Source of the DNA: an uncultured Oscillospiraceae bacterium
GTDB lineage: Bacteria; Bacillota; Clostridia; Oscillospirales; Acutalibacteraceae
Reading direction: 5' to 3'
Length of the DNA stretch: 64,000 nt
Assembly (NCBI GenBank): GCA_900554335.1
Contig: USGT01000006.1
Span: 1 to 64,000 of the forward strand
In this document: positions 8,913 to 17,646 of the stretch, one piece after another
Position numbering within the stretch: the first letter of the stretch is position 1
Layout of the letters: each line of letters starts with the position of its first letter
Made by a program: the position numbers and the translations under genes
The notes under the pieces: generated by a model
What the model was told of the DNA's origin: nothing
Seen by the model: the letters and a program-made list of their open reading frames with translations, nothing else
The model's database searches: none

Positions 8913-8950
8913 AGCCACTCATGAATTGCTTATGGGTGGTTGTTTATTTT
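8913..8950 (+). terminator. Terminator after the Nif11-leader gene
   Basis: AGCCACTCAT pairs with ATGGGTGGTT (one G-U) and is followed by a T-rich run. The arm sequence resembles the terminator at 13195. Confidence 0.8.
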
Positions 8951-9053
8951 TTCAAAAAATAGTTTTTTGATATAACTTTTATAAAATTTGCTGTTTTTTT
9001 TAGAAATCAATGGAAGTTTTTATATTTACTTTTTGTTAATATTTTGATAAGAT

Positions 9054-9081
9054 TTGAATGGCGTTTTTTAAGTGCTATAAA
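9054..9081 (+). promoter_or_regulatory. Probable promoter for the Rab-like protein
   Basis: TTGAAT at 9054-9059, a 16-base spacer and TATAAA at 9076-9081. It starts transcription downstream of the ATG at 9058, which favours ATG 9115 as the real start. Confidence 0.5.
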
Positions 9082-9114
9082 ATATTAAAAAATATTGCAG
9101 AAAGGAATCGAAAT

Positions 9115-10062
9115 ATGTCAGGAATAAAAATCTCAAAGAAATTTACGTCATATTTTTTGTCGCTAATGTGTGCGCTGTCTTGTTTATTCGGTGTTTTTGA
9201 TGCGAAGACTTATGCCGCAGCGAAGGAATATGAAGCACATGTTGCACTTTTTTGCGATAATATTTCAGTGGCAAAGCAATTTGTGAGCCAATTGTATTCT
9301 TATGAATATGACGGCGAAAGGAAAATTTTTGGTGCGCCAGGAAGCGGAAAAAGCACCGAAAAAGCCGTTATAATAGACGGATTAGAAACTAGAAAGTATA
9401 ATGTTTATTTTCATGTTATAGATGCGAGATGGGCGCTTAACCCAAATGCTGAACTTAATTATTTAATAAAAAATTGCACGGGAGCAGTTATTCTTTATGA
9501 TGTTTTAGACCCTACTTTGGAGCCCATAATTAAATCCAGAACATTTTATGAGGAAGATGTTCGCTCGCTTTTGCGAATTGACACACCGCTAAATAATTGC
9601 GTTAAATATTTGCAATCATTTGGCCGTCATGGCTGGTGGAATGCGCTTAATTTTATTATGTATAATCATGAAAGCCTTGACCCTGAGGCTCATGAGAGGT
9701 ATCGTGAATCATTAAACTTTTATGCTATAGGTGTAGAAGGATTTTATGTTGACGGTGATAATAAATGGAGCAGGAATCACCATGCATGGAATACTCCAGG
9801 TGGAATAAATAATGTTTTGGGTTGGGTTTCCGGGCAAGTTTACAGAAGCATCTTTATGGAAAGAAGTTTAACCGGGGAATTTGGGAAAAATTTTAAAAAA
9901 ACCAGATCATTTGAAGCTTGCGAATCTTCCAGTTTCGGAAAAATGGGAATTTTAAACACACAAGTGGGGCGGAATTTGGTTTACCCAGTGTGTGGTGTGT
10001 TAGCTGCTACTACGCTGGTTGCGGCAGGGTCTGCGCTGGTTTATAAATTGATGTCAAGATAA
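9115..10062 (+). CDS. Secreted, C-terminally anchored P-loop protein resembling a Ras/Rab GTPase
   Basis: 315 residues from ATG 9115, which has AAAGGAA upstream. The signal peptide runs to about residue 33 (hydrophobic SYFLSLMCALSCLFGVF, then TYAA). The body has a Walker A box GAPGSGKS at 73-80. It also has IDG followed by a YNVYFHVIDAR strand and then TGAVILYDVLD at 122-132, spaced like the WDTAG and YDVTD strands of Rab proteins; MYNHESLD (about 182) may stand in for the NKxD motif. A hydrophobic segment near the end (VCGVLAATTLVAAGSALVYKL) would anchor it to the membrane. A secreted GTPase fold is odd because GTP is scarce outside the cell, so it may be a degenerate fold or a host-directed effector. 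GTP binding is unproven. Confidence 0.55.
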   Translation: MSGIKISKKFTSYFLSLMCALSCLFGVFDAKTYAAAKEYEAHVALFCDNISVAKQFVSQLYSYEYDGERKIFGAPGSGKSTEKAVIIDGLETRKYNVYFHVIDARWALNPNAELNYLIKNCTGAVILYDVLDPTLEPIIKSRTFYEEDVRSLLRIDTPLNNCVKYLQSFGRHGWWNALNFIMYNHESLDPEAHERYRESLNFYAIGVEGFYVDGDNKWSRNHHAWNTPGGINNVLGWVSGQVYRSIFMERSLTGEFGKNFKKTRSFEACESSSFGKMGILNTQVGRNLVYPVCGVLAATTLVAAGSALVYKLMSR

Positions 10063-10203
10063 AATTTTTGGATGATATGTTGCTAAGTATTTGCTGAAGC
10101 AGGTTTTTATTTAAAAAAGCAATAAAGCAGACATTATTGGTGAGCTATCTGTAGTTTTCAAAGCCTGCTAGGGCAAAGATTAAATTTAAAAAGAAGGTAA
10201 AAT

Positions 10204-11208
10204 ATGAGAGTTAAAAAACCTAAGATGATTTCTTTTTTAGTGTTTGTTTTATTTTTCGTTATATCATTTATTTCTTGCATAGTAATTAACGAAATTCAGC
10301 AGCATACCACTTTGATAAATGCAAGCCGTGGATACTACGGGAAATCGCAAATTGTTTTTTCGGCGGATGTTAGTTCTAACTTTGATATTGTTGAAGCGGT
10401 TAAAAAAGTTCAAAATGTCTCTTTGTATAAAGATGGCGAAATTAGTAATGTTAGGCAAATATATATAAACGGTAGATATAATAATCCTCCGGTATGCTCG
10501 GGTAGATTTTTTAATTTTGAAGATTTTTCGGATGATAAAATTTCTGAAAAACTTGCTGTTATAGGGAAAAACATGGTTCCGCTAACGAAAGAAATTAATG
10601 GGCAAAAATACATTGAAATTAGTCATAATTTTTATAAAGTTATTGGTGTGGTGGGTTTGGACGATGAAACTATGCTCAATAATACCATTTTCATTAAATT
10701 TGATCCGGATTTACATAAACATGGAGTAATTTATAAACTAGATATATTCAAGGGAAACGAAAATTCAATTTTCGAAGATATTTCAAAAGAAATTGAAAAC
10801 AAAACTCATGTTATGCCCAAAAAAATAGTTTTGGAAAAAGAAGGCTTGGAACGCATATTGCCTGAAATTAATCATCAAAAAGTATATATACTAGCAATTA
10901 TTTGTTTACTAATTTCATCTATTACAGTTTCTATGGAGTGGGCAACCACTTTGCAAAGAAAAGTAGCGGTCAAGCGCTTGGTTGGGTGCAGCCGTTTTCG
11001 TTTAATTTTTGAAATTTTGATTGATTACTTTAAAGTGTCGTTATCTGCCGGTGTTCTGGGAATAATTTTTAGTTTTGCTTTTATAAGAAAGTTTAGTTCG
11101 TTGGTGCTGTTTGCCGTAGTAATTTCTGTTCTGTGCGGGATTATTGTAATAGTTCCTGTGACTAAAAAACTCCTTAAAGTTCCTGTATCGGAGGTGCTTG
11201 CTCGATGA
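10204..11208 (+). CDS. FtsX/MacB-type ABC transporter permease, first subunit
   Basis: 334 residues. One N-terminal membrane segment (MISFLVFVLFFVISFISCIV) is followed by an extracellular MacB-like domain of about 190 residues. Three C-terminal membrane segments follow; between the first two comes the family's cytoplasmic motif LQRKVAVKRLVGCSRFRLI. GAAGG precedes the ATG. It overlaps the next permease gene by 4 bases and is followed by an ATPase, forming a three-gene mechanotransmission-type exporter operon. The substrate is unknown; peptides, lipopeptides or toxic compounds are typical for this class. Confidence 0.82.
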   Translation: MRVKKPKMISFLVFVLFFVISFISCIVINEIQQHTTLINASRGYYGKSQIVFSADVSSNFDIVEAVKKVQNVSLYKDGEISNVRQIYINGRYNNPPVCSGRFFNFEDFSDDKISEKLAVIGKNMVPLTKEINGQKYIEISHNFYKVIGVVGLDDETMLNNTIFIKFDPDLHKHGVIYKLDIFKGNENSIFEDISKEIENKTHVMPKKIVLEKEGLERILPEINHQKVYILAIICLLISSITVSMEWATTLQRKVAVKRLVGCSRFRLIFEILIDYFKVSLSAGVLGIIFSFAFIRKFSSLVLFAVVISVLCGIIVIVPVTKKLLKVPVSEVLAR

Positions 11209-12464
11209 AGCTGCTAATAGTCTGGAATGGAATTACCAGAATGTTTAAAAGGAAAAAACTGCTTTCAGTTTTGATGATAATTCAATGTTTTGTTTGCACA
11301 TTACTTATAAACATGATATTTGCAACGGCTTTAAAAACTCATTCGTCAGTGAGCAAATTTAGCAAGTTTATTGGAAATAAATCATATTACTGGATTAGTG
11401 ATGATATAGAAGAAGACGATTTTTCTCTTTATATGAAAAATCAAAACGGAGAATATGAAAAATTAAAGTCTTTTCATGAAGAATTAAAAAATGAAAAAAG
11501 CTGGACGTTTTTAAGCGCGAATAAACAATTTATAAGTATTAATTCAAATGATATACCCGAAAAGTTTCTTTTTCAATATGAGCAAGGTTGCCCTTTAGAG
11601 AATGAGGATAAATCTAAAAAAGATGTAAAATGCTTGCATGTATCTCAAAATCTTTTTTCAGAATTTGGAATTACTGTTAGTGATGGGCGAGAATTTAAGA
11701 CCGAAGATTTTGTGCATAAAAATGGCGAATGCGTGCCTATTATACTTGGAAATGAATATAAAAATATATTTTCAATCGGGCAAGTTTTAAATGGTGAATA
11801 TTTATTCGAAGATTTTAAATTTGAAATAATAGGCTTTTTACCGGAATTAACGGAGATTCCATCCCTGGGAGATATGAGAATTATTTCGTGCGATAGATAT
11901 GCCATAATGCCTGCATTTAGCCGCGAAAATAATGCCGAAGCAAGCTTTTTTGACAAAGCAAGTTTAGACCAATATGTTAATGGAATTATTATATCCGACA
12001 TGAACTACGCAGATGTAAATGAGCGTGTTCAAAAATTAGTTTTAAAAACGGGAACAATGAAACTTAATGTAATCCCGGAGTCAGGCAGCATAAAGAATTT
12101 GACTTCTATATCTCAAAAAGAGCTTTCACGATTAATTTATATTTTTGTCGTTCTTACTATTTTTACCGTAATGAGTATATCTATTACTATAAATGGCTTT
12201 ATTAGGGAAAATTATTATGAGTATGGTGTTCATTTATTAAGCGGCGCCACTGTGCGGTTTTTAACCTTGCAAATATTAGGTTTTATTTCATTGATTGCAG
12301 GCATATCGTTTGTTTTATCGTCGCTTGTAGGGTGGCTGCTAGTTTCAAATTTAACGCCGGTTAGTTCACTTGCTTTTTCTGCAGTGATTGTTGTGCTATC
12401 GAGTGTTTTTCCGATAAGTGTTGTTAAAAAAATAGATGTAAATAATTTGATAAGGAGGCAGTAA
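11205..12464 (+). CDS. FtsX/MacB-type ABC transporter permease, second subunit
   Basis: 419 residues with the same 1+3 membrane topology as the preceding gene: an N-terminal segment (LLSVLMIIQCFVCTLLINMIF), a large extracytoplasmic domain, then three C-terminal helices. The coupling helix region ENYYEYGVHLLSGATVRF is present. GGAGG is upstream and the ATGA overlap with the first permease suggests coupled translation. The two permeases probably form a heterodimer served by the downstream ATPase. Confidence 0.82.
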   Translation: MKLLIVWNGITRMFKRKKLLSVLMIIQCFVCTLLINMIFATALKTHSSVSKFSKFIGNKSYYWISDDIEEDDFSLYMKNQNGEYEKLKSFHEELKNEKSWTFLSANKQFISINSNDIPEKFLFQYEQGCPLENEDKSKKDVKCLHVSQNLFSEFGITVSDGREFKTEDFVHKNGECVPIILGNEYKNIFSIGQVLNGEYLFEDFKFEIIGFLPELTEIPSLGDMRIISCDRYAIMPAFSRENNAEASFFDKASLDQYVNGIIISDMNYADVNERVQKLVLKTGTMKLNVIPESGSIKNLTSISQKELSRLIYIFVVLTIFTVMSISITINGFIRENYYEYGVHLLSGATVRFLTLQILGFISLIAGISFVLSSLVGWLLVSNLTPVSSLAFSAVIVVLSSVFPISVVKKIDVNNLIRRQ

Positions 12465-12466
12465 AA

Positions 12467-13147
12467 ATGAGCTTTATTGAACTTAAGGATATATGCAAGG
12501 TGTTTGGAAGCGGGGAAAGCGAGGTTAAAGCCTTGAATGGCATAAACCTGAAAGTGGAAAAAGGTGAGTTAATTGCTATTACGGGGAAGAGCGGATGTGG
12601 CAAGTCTACACTGCTTAACATTTTAGGCGGGTTAAGCCTTCCTTCTTCGGGGCTTTATAGATTTGAAGAAGAGGAAGTTTCGTCTTATAATCAAAATAAA
12701 TTGGCATCTTTTAGAAACCGCAACATAGGTTTCGTTGTGCAGAGTTTTGCGCTTATAAATGACATGAATATATTTGAAAATATCGTATTGCCGCTTAAAT
12801 ATGCTCACGTAAAAAAGGCTGAAATAATTGAAAGAGTTAAAGATCTCACTGATAAACTTGAGCTATCAGATAAAATTGATTCTTTTCCTCCGCAGCTTTC
12901 TGGCGGGCAGTGTCAGCGTGCTTCGATAGCTCGAGCTCTTGCGTGTAATCCTCGAGTGCTTCTTGCTGACGAGCCTACGGGTGCTCTTGATGAACAAACC
13001 GGCAAAAATATTCTTAATATTTTCAAAGATTTGAATAAAAATGGAATGACTGTAATCATCGTTACACATGATTTGGATATAGCTTCTATGTGCCATAGGA
13101 GAATACAAATGAAAGACGGCACAATTTTTAACGATTATCGTTTATAA
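12467..13147 (+). CDS. ABC transporter ATP-binding protein (MacB/LolD family)
   Basis: 226 residues. Walker A GKSGCGKST is near residue 40. The signature LSGGQCQRASIARAL, Walker B VLLADEPTGALD and the H-loop IIVTHD are all intact. It starts 2 bases after the second permease, with AGGAGG upstream. The LolD/MacB signature TGALDEQTG agrees with the FtsX-type permeases. The operon ends at a bidirectional terminator. It could export or expel peptides, or confer resistance; no two-component system adjoins it. Confidence 0.93.
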   Translation: MSFIELKDICKVFGSGESEVKALNGINLKVEKGELIAITGKSGCGKSTLLNILGGLSLPSSGLYRFEEEEVSSYNQNKLASFRNRNIGFVVQSFALINDMNIFENIVLPLKYAHVKKAEIIERVKDLTDKLELSDKIDSFPPQLSGGQCQRASIARALACNPRVLLADEPTGALDEQTGKNILNIFKDLNKNGMTVIIVTHDLDIASMCHRRIQMKDGTIFNDYRL

Positions 13148-13194
13148 TTTTGAAATTAAAAATTAATTTTTTGTTTTTTAATAAAAAAATAATC

Positions 13195-13223
13195 AACCAC
13201 TCATTAAGTAGTCATGAGTGGTT
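13195..13223. terminator. Bidirectional terminator between the ABC operon and the 13224 gene
   Basis: Perfect 10-bp stem AACCACTCAT/ATGAGTGGTT. T-run after it on the plus strand and A-rich flank for the minus strand. It serves convergent genes. Confidence 0.9.
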
Positions 13224-13724
13224 TTAAAATACGCTTTTTTTAGTATAATCAAATATTTTATTTTCAGGCTGAGAAATTTCAAAACTTCCACTGAAATTTT
13301 CGCCTACAATCTTGATTTTGTTAATTCCAGGGGTGCAATTTACAAGTAAATCTTCTGAATAACCTTTGTTTCCAGACGAAATAATTTCTTTTAAAATTTG
13401 AACACTTCCGTTAGGTTTAATTAAAACTAATTTGGCCTTGCCGGAGTTTAATTTAATATCGAAGTGAATTTTTGCTTGGCAATTTTCCTGCAAATTAGCA
13501 CTAGCTACTTCGAAAAAGCCTTCAAGATGGCCTATTTCGTAAAAAACGGATTTTTCGTTGCCACTTAGATTCATGTTTCGGTTTTTGCATGAGTAATTGT
13601 CCAAACCAGCTATTTTATAGTCGTTATTGTAGTCTTTGTGGTTATGCAAGCATCTTGTTATTGCGAAAAACATAAATAAAAATATTGGCAAAAAAATCAA
13701 TATACTATGTGGATATTTCTTCAT
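13224..13724 (-). CDS. Hypothetical secreted or membrane-anchored protein (166 aa)
   Basis: Unrecognised. The N-terminal hydrophobic segment ILIFLPIFLFMFFAI is an uncleaved anchor or signal peptide. The rest, with alternating hydrophobic residues, looks like a small beta-sandwich facing outside (for example KAKLVLIKPNGSVQIL and INKIKIVGENFSGSFEI). GGAGGT precedes the ATG. It is convergent with the ABC operon and may belong to the same accessory island. Confidence 0.7.
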   Translation of the reverse strand: MKKYPHSILIFLPIFLFMFFAITRCLHNHKDYNNDYKIAGLDNYSCKNRNMNLSGNEKSVFYEIGHLEGFFEVASANLQENCQAKIHFDIKLNSGKAKLVLIKPNGSVQILKEIISSGNKGYSEDLLVNCTPGINKIKIVGENFSGSFEISQPENKIFDYTKKSVF

Positions 13725-13744
13725 TTTGTGTTACCTCCGCCTGC

Positions 13745-13772
13745 AAAAAAAGTTCGCTATCTCACAGCGAAC
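13745..13772 (-). terminator. Terminator of the tRNA-Gln/tRNA-Pro transcript
   Basis: On the minus strand: GTTCGCT, loop GTGAGAT, AGCGAAC, then a T run. Confidence 0.88.
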
Positions 13773-13780
13773 CTAAAAAT

Positions 13781-13857
13781 TGGTCGAGGTGACAGGACTT
13801 GAACCTGCGGCTTCCACGTCCCGAACGTGGCACTCTACCAAACTGAGCTACACCTCG
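13781..13857 (-). tRNA. tRNA-Pro(CGG)
   Basis: 77-base cloverleaf on the minus strand. Acceptor CGAGGTG pairs with CACCTCG, the discriminator is A, and CCA is encoded. The anticodon stem CCACG/CGTGG encloses TTCGGGA (anticodon CGG). Confidence 0.94.
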
Positions 13858-13873
13858 AAATTATATTTAAATT

Positions 13874-13947
13874 TGGCTGCGGAAGAAGGATTCGAACCCT
13901 CACAAACAGAGTCAGAGTCTGCTGTGCTACCGTTACACCATTCCGCA
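13874..13947 (-). tRNA. tRNA-Gln(CTG)
   Basis: 74-base cloverleaf on the minus strand. Acceptor TGCGGAA pairs with TTCCGCA, the discriminator is G, and CCA is encoded. Anticodon loop CTCTGAC gives anticodon CTG. Confidence 0.93.
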
Positions 13948-13965
13948 AAATCATCTTACTTGCTC

Positions 13966-13994
13966 ATTTTATCAAAAAACAATTTTCAAGTCAA
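13966..13994 (-). promoter_or_regulatory. Promoter of the tRNA-Gln/tRNA-Pro unit
   Basis: On the minus strand: TTGACT (13994-13989), 17 bases, TAAAAT (13971-13966). Confidence 0.8.
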
Positions 13995-14107
13995 CACAAA
14001 ATTTTAAAACTCTTATCTATTACTGCTTTTAGAATAAAATTTTGAACCGAGGCATAAAAATATTAGTGCTTAATTGCGCTAAAAGATATTTCAAAAGGAG
14101 TAATAAA

Positions 14108-15292
14108 ATGAGGGTTATTTCAAAAAAAGGAATTTTAAATTTTTCTCTTGATGTTCTTTCAATGCTTTCGCTTTTCACGGCTACTTCGTGCATTATTTTT
14201 AAGTCTATGCATGCAAAGCCGCTTTGTTCGCCGGAAGACTTCGACATTTTTGCAGTAAAAACAATTTTTTCAAGGGGAAGTTCAGGGCTGAATATTTTAA
14301 GGCCGCTTTTAAAACCAAATTCAAGCGAAAATAATTTAAATTCAGCAGAAACAAAGAAGGAAGAAAGTAATATTTCGCCGAAAAATGAAGATAATAAAAC
14401 TGAAGCTGAAGAAAATTCTCAAATTCAAAGCATAGAACTTGACAATAGCGGCGTGAAATTGCCGGAAATTCCTGAAGGAGAAGAAGGCAGCCACACAGAG
14501 AACGAGAAAAAATGCCGAGTGATTGAAAAGCACATTTCAGGAGGAACAAAGTGCGAGAATTTTTATGTTAAAAACACAACGGGTCAGGATATTGATTTAA
14601 ACAGCTATTTGAAAAAAGAGCCCGCTATTGAAATAAAAGAAACAAGCGAGCCGCAAGTTTTAATAATGCATACGCACACTTCGGAATCATACCTCCAAAA
14701 AGACACAGGATACTTTTATGAAAATTTTTACCCGAGGTCTCTTGAAGACGGCAAAAATGTTACTGCGGTGGGCGAGATGATAACGCAGGTTTTGAAAAAT
14801 CACGGCATAAACACCATCCATAGCATGGTTTACCACGATAATCCGAGCTACAATGGTTCTTACTGCCGTGCGGCTCAAACTATCAAAGAAACCCTTGAAA
14901 AATATCCTTCAATCCAAATGGTAATTGACATTCACAGAGACAGCATGGGCAACAAAGAGCTCGGAAAAGTTAAACCTACGTTTACTTACGACGGGAAAAA
15001 GTCTTCTCAATTAATGATAATTTGCGGTTGCGACCCCGACGGCAGCGTGGGATTCCCTAACTGGGAAAAGAATTTATCCCTCGGGCTTAGGCTGCAAAAA
15101 TATTGCGAAACGCTCTTCCCAGGCATTACAAGGCCGCTTAATTTTTCAAAAGTTAAATACAACGAGCATTTAACGCCCGGCTCGCTTTTAATCGAAGTTG
15201 GAAGCGACGTTAACACCCTAAGAGAATCTTTACATACTGGCTTCATGCTGGGCACTTCACTTTCGAAAATGCTTAATGATCTTAAAAAATAA
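14108..15292 (+). CDS. spoIIP: Stage II sporulation protein P
   Basis: 394-residue amidase/endopeptidase that degrades septal peptidoglycan with SpoIID during forespore engulfment. An N-terminal membrane segment (LSMLSLFTATSCIIF) is followed by an acidic, Ser/Glu-rich linker. The amidase domain has its zinc-ligand motif VLIMHTHTSESY, then VIDIHRDSM and a late LLIEVGSDVNTL. A TTG at 14042 extends the frame, but AAAAGGAG before ATG 14108 fixes the start. Expected in the mother cell under sigma-E; I did not identify the promoter. Confidence 0.95.
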   Translation: MRVISKKGILNFSLDVLSMLSLFTATSCIIFKSMHAKPLCSPEDFDIFAVKTIFSRGSSGLNILRPLLKPNSSENNLNSAETKKEESNISPKNEDNKTEAEENSQIQSIELDNSGVKLPEIPEGEEGSHTENEKKCRVIEKHISGGTKCENFYVKNTTGQDIDLNSYLKKEPAIEIKETSEPQVLIMHTHTSESYLQKDTGYFYENFYPRSLEDGKNVTAVGEMITQVLKNHGINTIHSMVYHDNPSYNGSYCRAAQTIKETLEKYPSIQMVIDIHRDSMGNKELGKVKPTFTYDGKKSSQLMIICGCDPDGSVGFPNWEKNLSLGLRLQKYCETLFPGITRPLNFSKVKYNEHLTPGSLLIEVGSDVNTLRESLHTGFMLGTSLSKMLNDLKK

Positions 15293-15309
15293 AGGAAAGG
15301 AGCAAAATT

Positions 15310-15513
15310 TTGAAAAGATATTTTTTTATGTCAATGACTTTTTGCTTCTTTATTTTAGTGCTCATCATGGGCCTTTCAATCGTTGAAAAAAACGGCCAAA
15401 GCATGATTTCAGGCGAGGATTTTTCTTTTATTTCTTACAATATTCAAAAAGATAAACCGAAATTTTTAAAAATTCATTTTATGGGACAAGATTTTATTTT
15501 TAATTTTAAATAA
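15310..15513 (+). CDS. Small single-pass membrane protein after spoIIP (67 aa)
   Basis: The TTG start follows AGGAAAGGAG. The N-terminus is one hydrophobic helix (MSMTFCFFILVLIMGLSIV) and the tail is a short beta-rich segment. It starts 17 bases after spoIIP, so it is probably in the same transcript and may be a sporulation-stage membrane protein. Family not recognised. Confidence 0.7.
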   Translation: MKRYFFMSMTFCFFILVLIMGLSIVEKNGQSMISGEDFSFISYNIQKDKPKFLKIHFMGQDFIFNFK

Positions 15514-15577
15514 AGGTGCTATAATAATCTTTAGCACTATGCAAGATGCAAAGCTACATCACAAAGGAGTATTCAAA

Positions 15578-16933
15578 ATGAACAATTTATCTAATATCAA
15601 GTCTGCTCACTTCATAGGAATCGGAGGCTCAGGAATGTTCCCGCTTGCGCAGATAATGCAGTCTTTCGGGGTTAAAGTCACGGGCTCAGATACATATGAA
15701 TCCGACACACTTGAAAAAGTAAGAAATCTTGGAATAAAAGTTAGCATTGGCCAAGACGCAAAGAACATAGAAAGCCCTGATGCTGTGGTTTATTCCGCCG
15801 CTATAAAAGAAAATAACCCTGAAATAATCGCTGCTAAAGAAAAGGGCATAAGCCTCATTAAAAGAAGCGAGCTCATGGGCATGATTTTTGAAAAATATGA
15901 AAATTCCATCGGAGTTTCGGGAACCCACGGCAAAACGACCACTACTTCCATGATAACCACTATTTTGATTGACGCAAAAAAAGACCCAACCGCAATAATT
16001 GGCGGAACACTTTTGAAAATAAATTCAAATTGCAACATCGGCAAGTCGGATATAATCGTTGGTGAAGCGTGCGAATACGTTGACAGCTTTCTTTGCCTTA
16101 ACCCGAAAATTTCGGTAATAACCAATGTTGATGAAGACCACCTTGATTACTTTAAAAATTTTGAAAATATCAAAAAATCTTTCAAAAAATATGCCGAGCA
16201 AACAAAGGCTCTCGTTGTTGCGAACGGCGATGATGAGCCCGCAAAAGAATGCGCAAATTCTTGCAAAGGTGAAAAAGTTTTCTTTGGCCTTTCGCCTGAA
16301 AATGATTTTTATGCCTCAGAAATCAGTTTTTCAAAGCGTCAATGTGCTTCATTTAGCGTTTTTAGCGGCAAGGAAAAACTTGCAGACATCACTTTAAATG
16401 TTCCCGGCAAACACAATGTTTACAATGCTCTTGCTGCGTTTTGCGTTTGCTTTAAGCTTGGCGTGGATGCTAAAACAATAAGCGATTCCCTTGAAAAGTT
16501 TGGCGGTGCTCACAGGCGTTTTGAAATTCTAAAAGAGAAAAACGGCATCACCGTAGCGGATGATTTCGCTCATCACCCAACCGAAATAGAAACGACTTTG
16601 CAAGCAGCTTCAAAAATGGGCTTTAAAACCGTTTGGGCTATTTTCCAGCCGCACACTTTTTCAAGAACTTTCATGCTTCTTGACGATTTTGCAAAAGCTC
16701 TTTCGATTGCGGATAAAGTCATTGTTTCTGATATTTTGCCCGTTAGGGAAGTGAACACCTACGGCGTTAAACCGACTGATTTAACCGAAAAGATAAGCGG
16801 CAGCATGCATATTCCTACTTTTGAGCAAATTTCACAATTCGTTCTTGAAAATGCCAAACCCGGTGATTTGATTTTAACGCTTGGGGGCGGGAATGTTTAT
16901 AAATGCGCAAATATGATTGCCGAAAATTTGTAA
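15578..16933 (+). CDS. murC: UDP-N-acetylmuramate--L-alanine ligase
   Basis: 451-residue cytosolic ligase that adds L-Ala to UDP-MurNAc in peptidoglycan precursor synthesis. The N-terminal Rossmann motif is HFIGIGGSGMFPLA, the ATP-binding loop is VSGTHGKTTTTSM, and the Mur-family motifs NVDEDHLDYF, PGKHNVYNALAA and DDFAHHPTEI are intact. AAAGGAG precedes ATG 15578; the upstream in-frame ATG at 15539 has no site. Confidence 0.96.
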   Translation: MNNLSNIKSAHFIGIGGSGMFPLAQIMQSFGVKVTGSDTYESDTLEKVRNLGIKVSIGQDAKNIESPDAVVYSAAIKENNPEIIAAKEKGISLIKRSELMGMIFEKYENSIGVSGTHGKTTTTSMITTILIDAKKDPTAIIGGTLLKINSNCNIGKSDIIVGEACEYVDSFLCLNPKISVITNVDEDHLDYFKNFENIKKSFKKYAEQTKALVVANGDDEPAKECANSCKGEKVFFGLSPENDFYASEISFSKRQCASFSVFSGKEKLADITLNVPGKHNVYNALAAFCVCFKLGVDAKTISDSLEKFGGAHRRFEILKEKNGITVADDFAHHPTEIETTLQAASKMGFKTVWAIFQPHTFSRTFMLLDDFAKALSIADKVIVSDILPVREVNTYGVKPTDLTEKISGSMHIPTFEQISQFVLENAKPGDLILTLGGGNVYKCANMIAENL

Positions 16934-16939
16934 ATCATA

Positions 16940-16971
16940 TTGACAACCAAGCCAGAAAATAATAGTATAAA
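16940..16971 (+). promoter_or_regulatory. Promoter for rubrerythrin
   Basis: TTGACA at 16940-16945. The -10 is either TAGTAT (17-base spacer) or TATAAA (20-base spacer). No PerR-type box was identified by eye. Confidence 0.6.
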
Positions 16972-17002
16972 CTAAAAAATTAGAAAGGTGATTTAGAGAA
17001 AC

Positions 17003-17593
17003 ATGGCTATAGAATTTGAAAAAAGCAACACAAAAATTAACTTAATGAAAGCATTCGCAGGCGAGAGCCAAGCAAGGAACCGCTACACTTTTTCGGCTTC
17101 CCAGGCTAAAAAAGACGGCCTTGCTATCGTCGAAAAGATTTTTCTTTTTACTGCTGACCAAGAAAAAGAACACGCAAAACTTTTTTACGGCAAGCTAGCT
17201 CCTCTTTGCGGCGAAAGCATTGAGATTGAAAGCAGCTTCCCGGTTAATACATATAAAAACAGCGTGGATCTTCTTAAATGCGCAGCTGCGGGCGAGTATG
17301 AAGAATACGGCGACGTTTACAAAGCTTTTAGCGAAGAAGCTAAAGCCGAGGGTTTTGAAGAAATTTCGAAACTATTCCATAATGTTGCGCAAATTGAAAA
17401 ACTTCACGGCGATAGATTTAAAAAACTAGCAGATTTAATTGAAACAGGCCGCCTTTTTGAATCCGAAAAAGAAGAAAGATGGTTCTGCCTTAACTGCGGA
17501 AACATCCATTATGGTAAAACTGCGCCGCTCAAATGCGAAGTTTGCCAGCACCCTCAAGGATATTTCATCAGCCAAGATTGGATTTTAATTTAA
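17003..17593 (+). CDS. rbr: Rubrerythrin
   Basis: 196-residue non-haem iron peroxidase of anaerobes that reduces hydrogen peroxide. The N-terminal four-helix di-iron domain carries the metal-ligand motifs FAGESQARNRY, QEKEHAK, GEYEEY and IEKLH. The C-terminal rubredoxin-like domain has two CxxC pairs (CLNCGN and CEVCQHP). It has its own promoter and a shared terminator. It implies an anaerobic or microaerophilic life style. Confidence 0.97.
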   Translation: MAIEFEKSNTKINLMKAFAGESQARNRYTFSASQAKKDGLAIVEKIFLFTADQEKEHAKLFYGKLAPLCGESIEIESSFPVNTYKNSVDLLKCAAAGEYEEYGDVYKAFSEEAKAEGFEEISKLFHNVAQIEKLHGDRFKKLADLIETGRLFESEKEERWFCLNCGNIHYGKTAPLKCEVCQHPQGYFISQDWILI

Positions 17594-17608
17594 TTACATA
17601 AAAAAATT

Positions 17609-17634
17609 AAAGGACCTTTTGTAGGTCCTTTTTT
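17609..17634. terminator. Bidirectional terminator between rubrerythrin and the leader-peptide array
   Basis: AAAGGACC, loop, GGTCCTTT with T runs on both strands. Near-identical copies lie at 18405 and 20720, showing that terminator and peptide genes were duplicated together. Confidence 0.9.
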
Positions 17635-17646
17635 AGTTTAGAATTA

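Noticed and set aside
9058..9114. Earlier ATG for the Rab-like protein
   Set aside because: It lies inside the presumed promoter and lacks a ribosome site, while 9115 begins a clean signal peptide.
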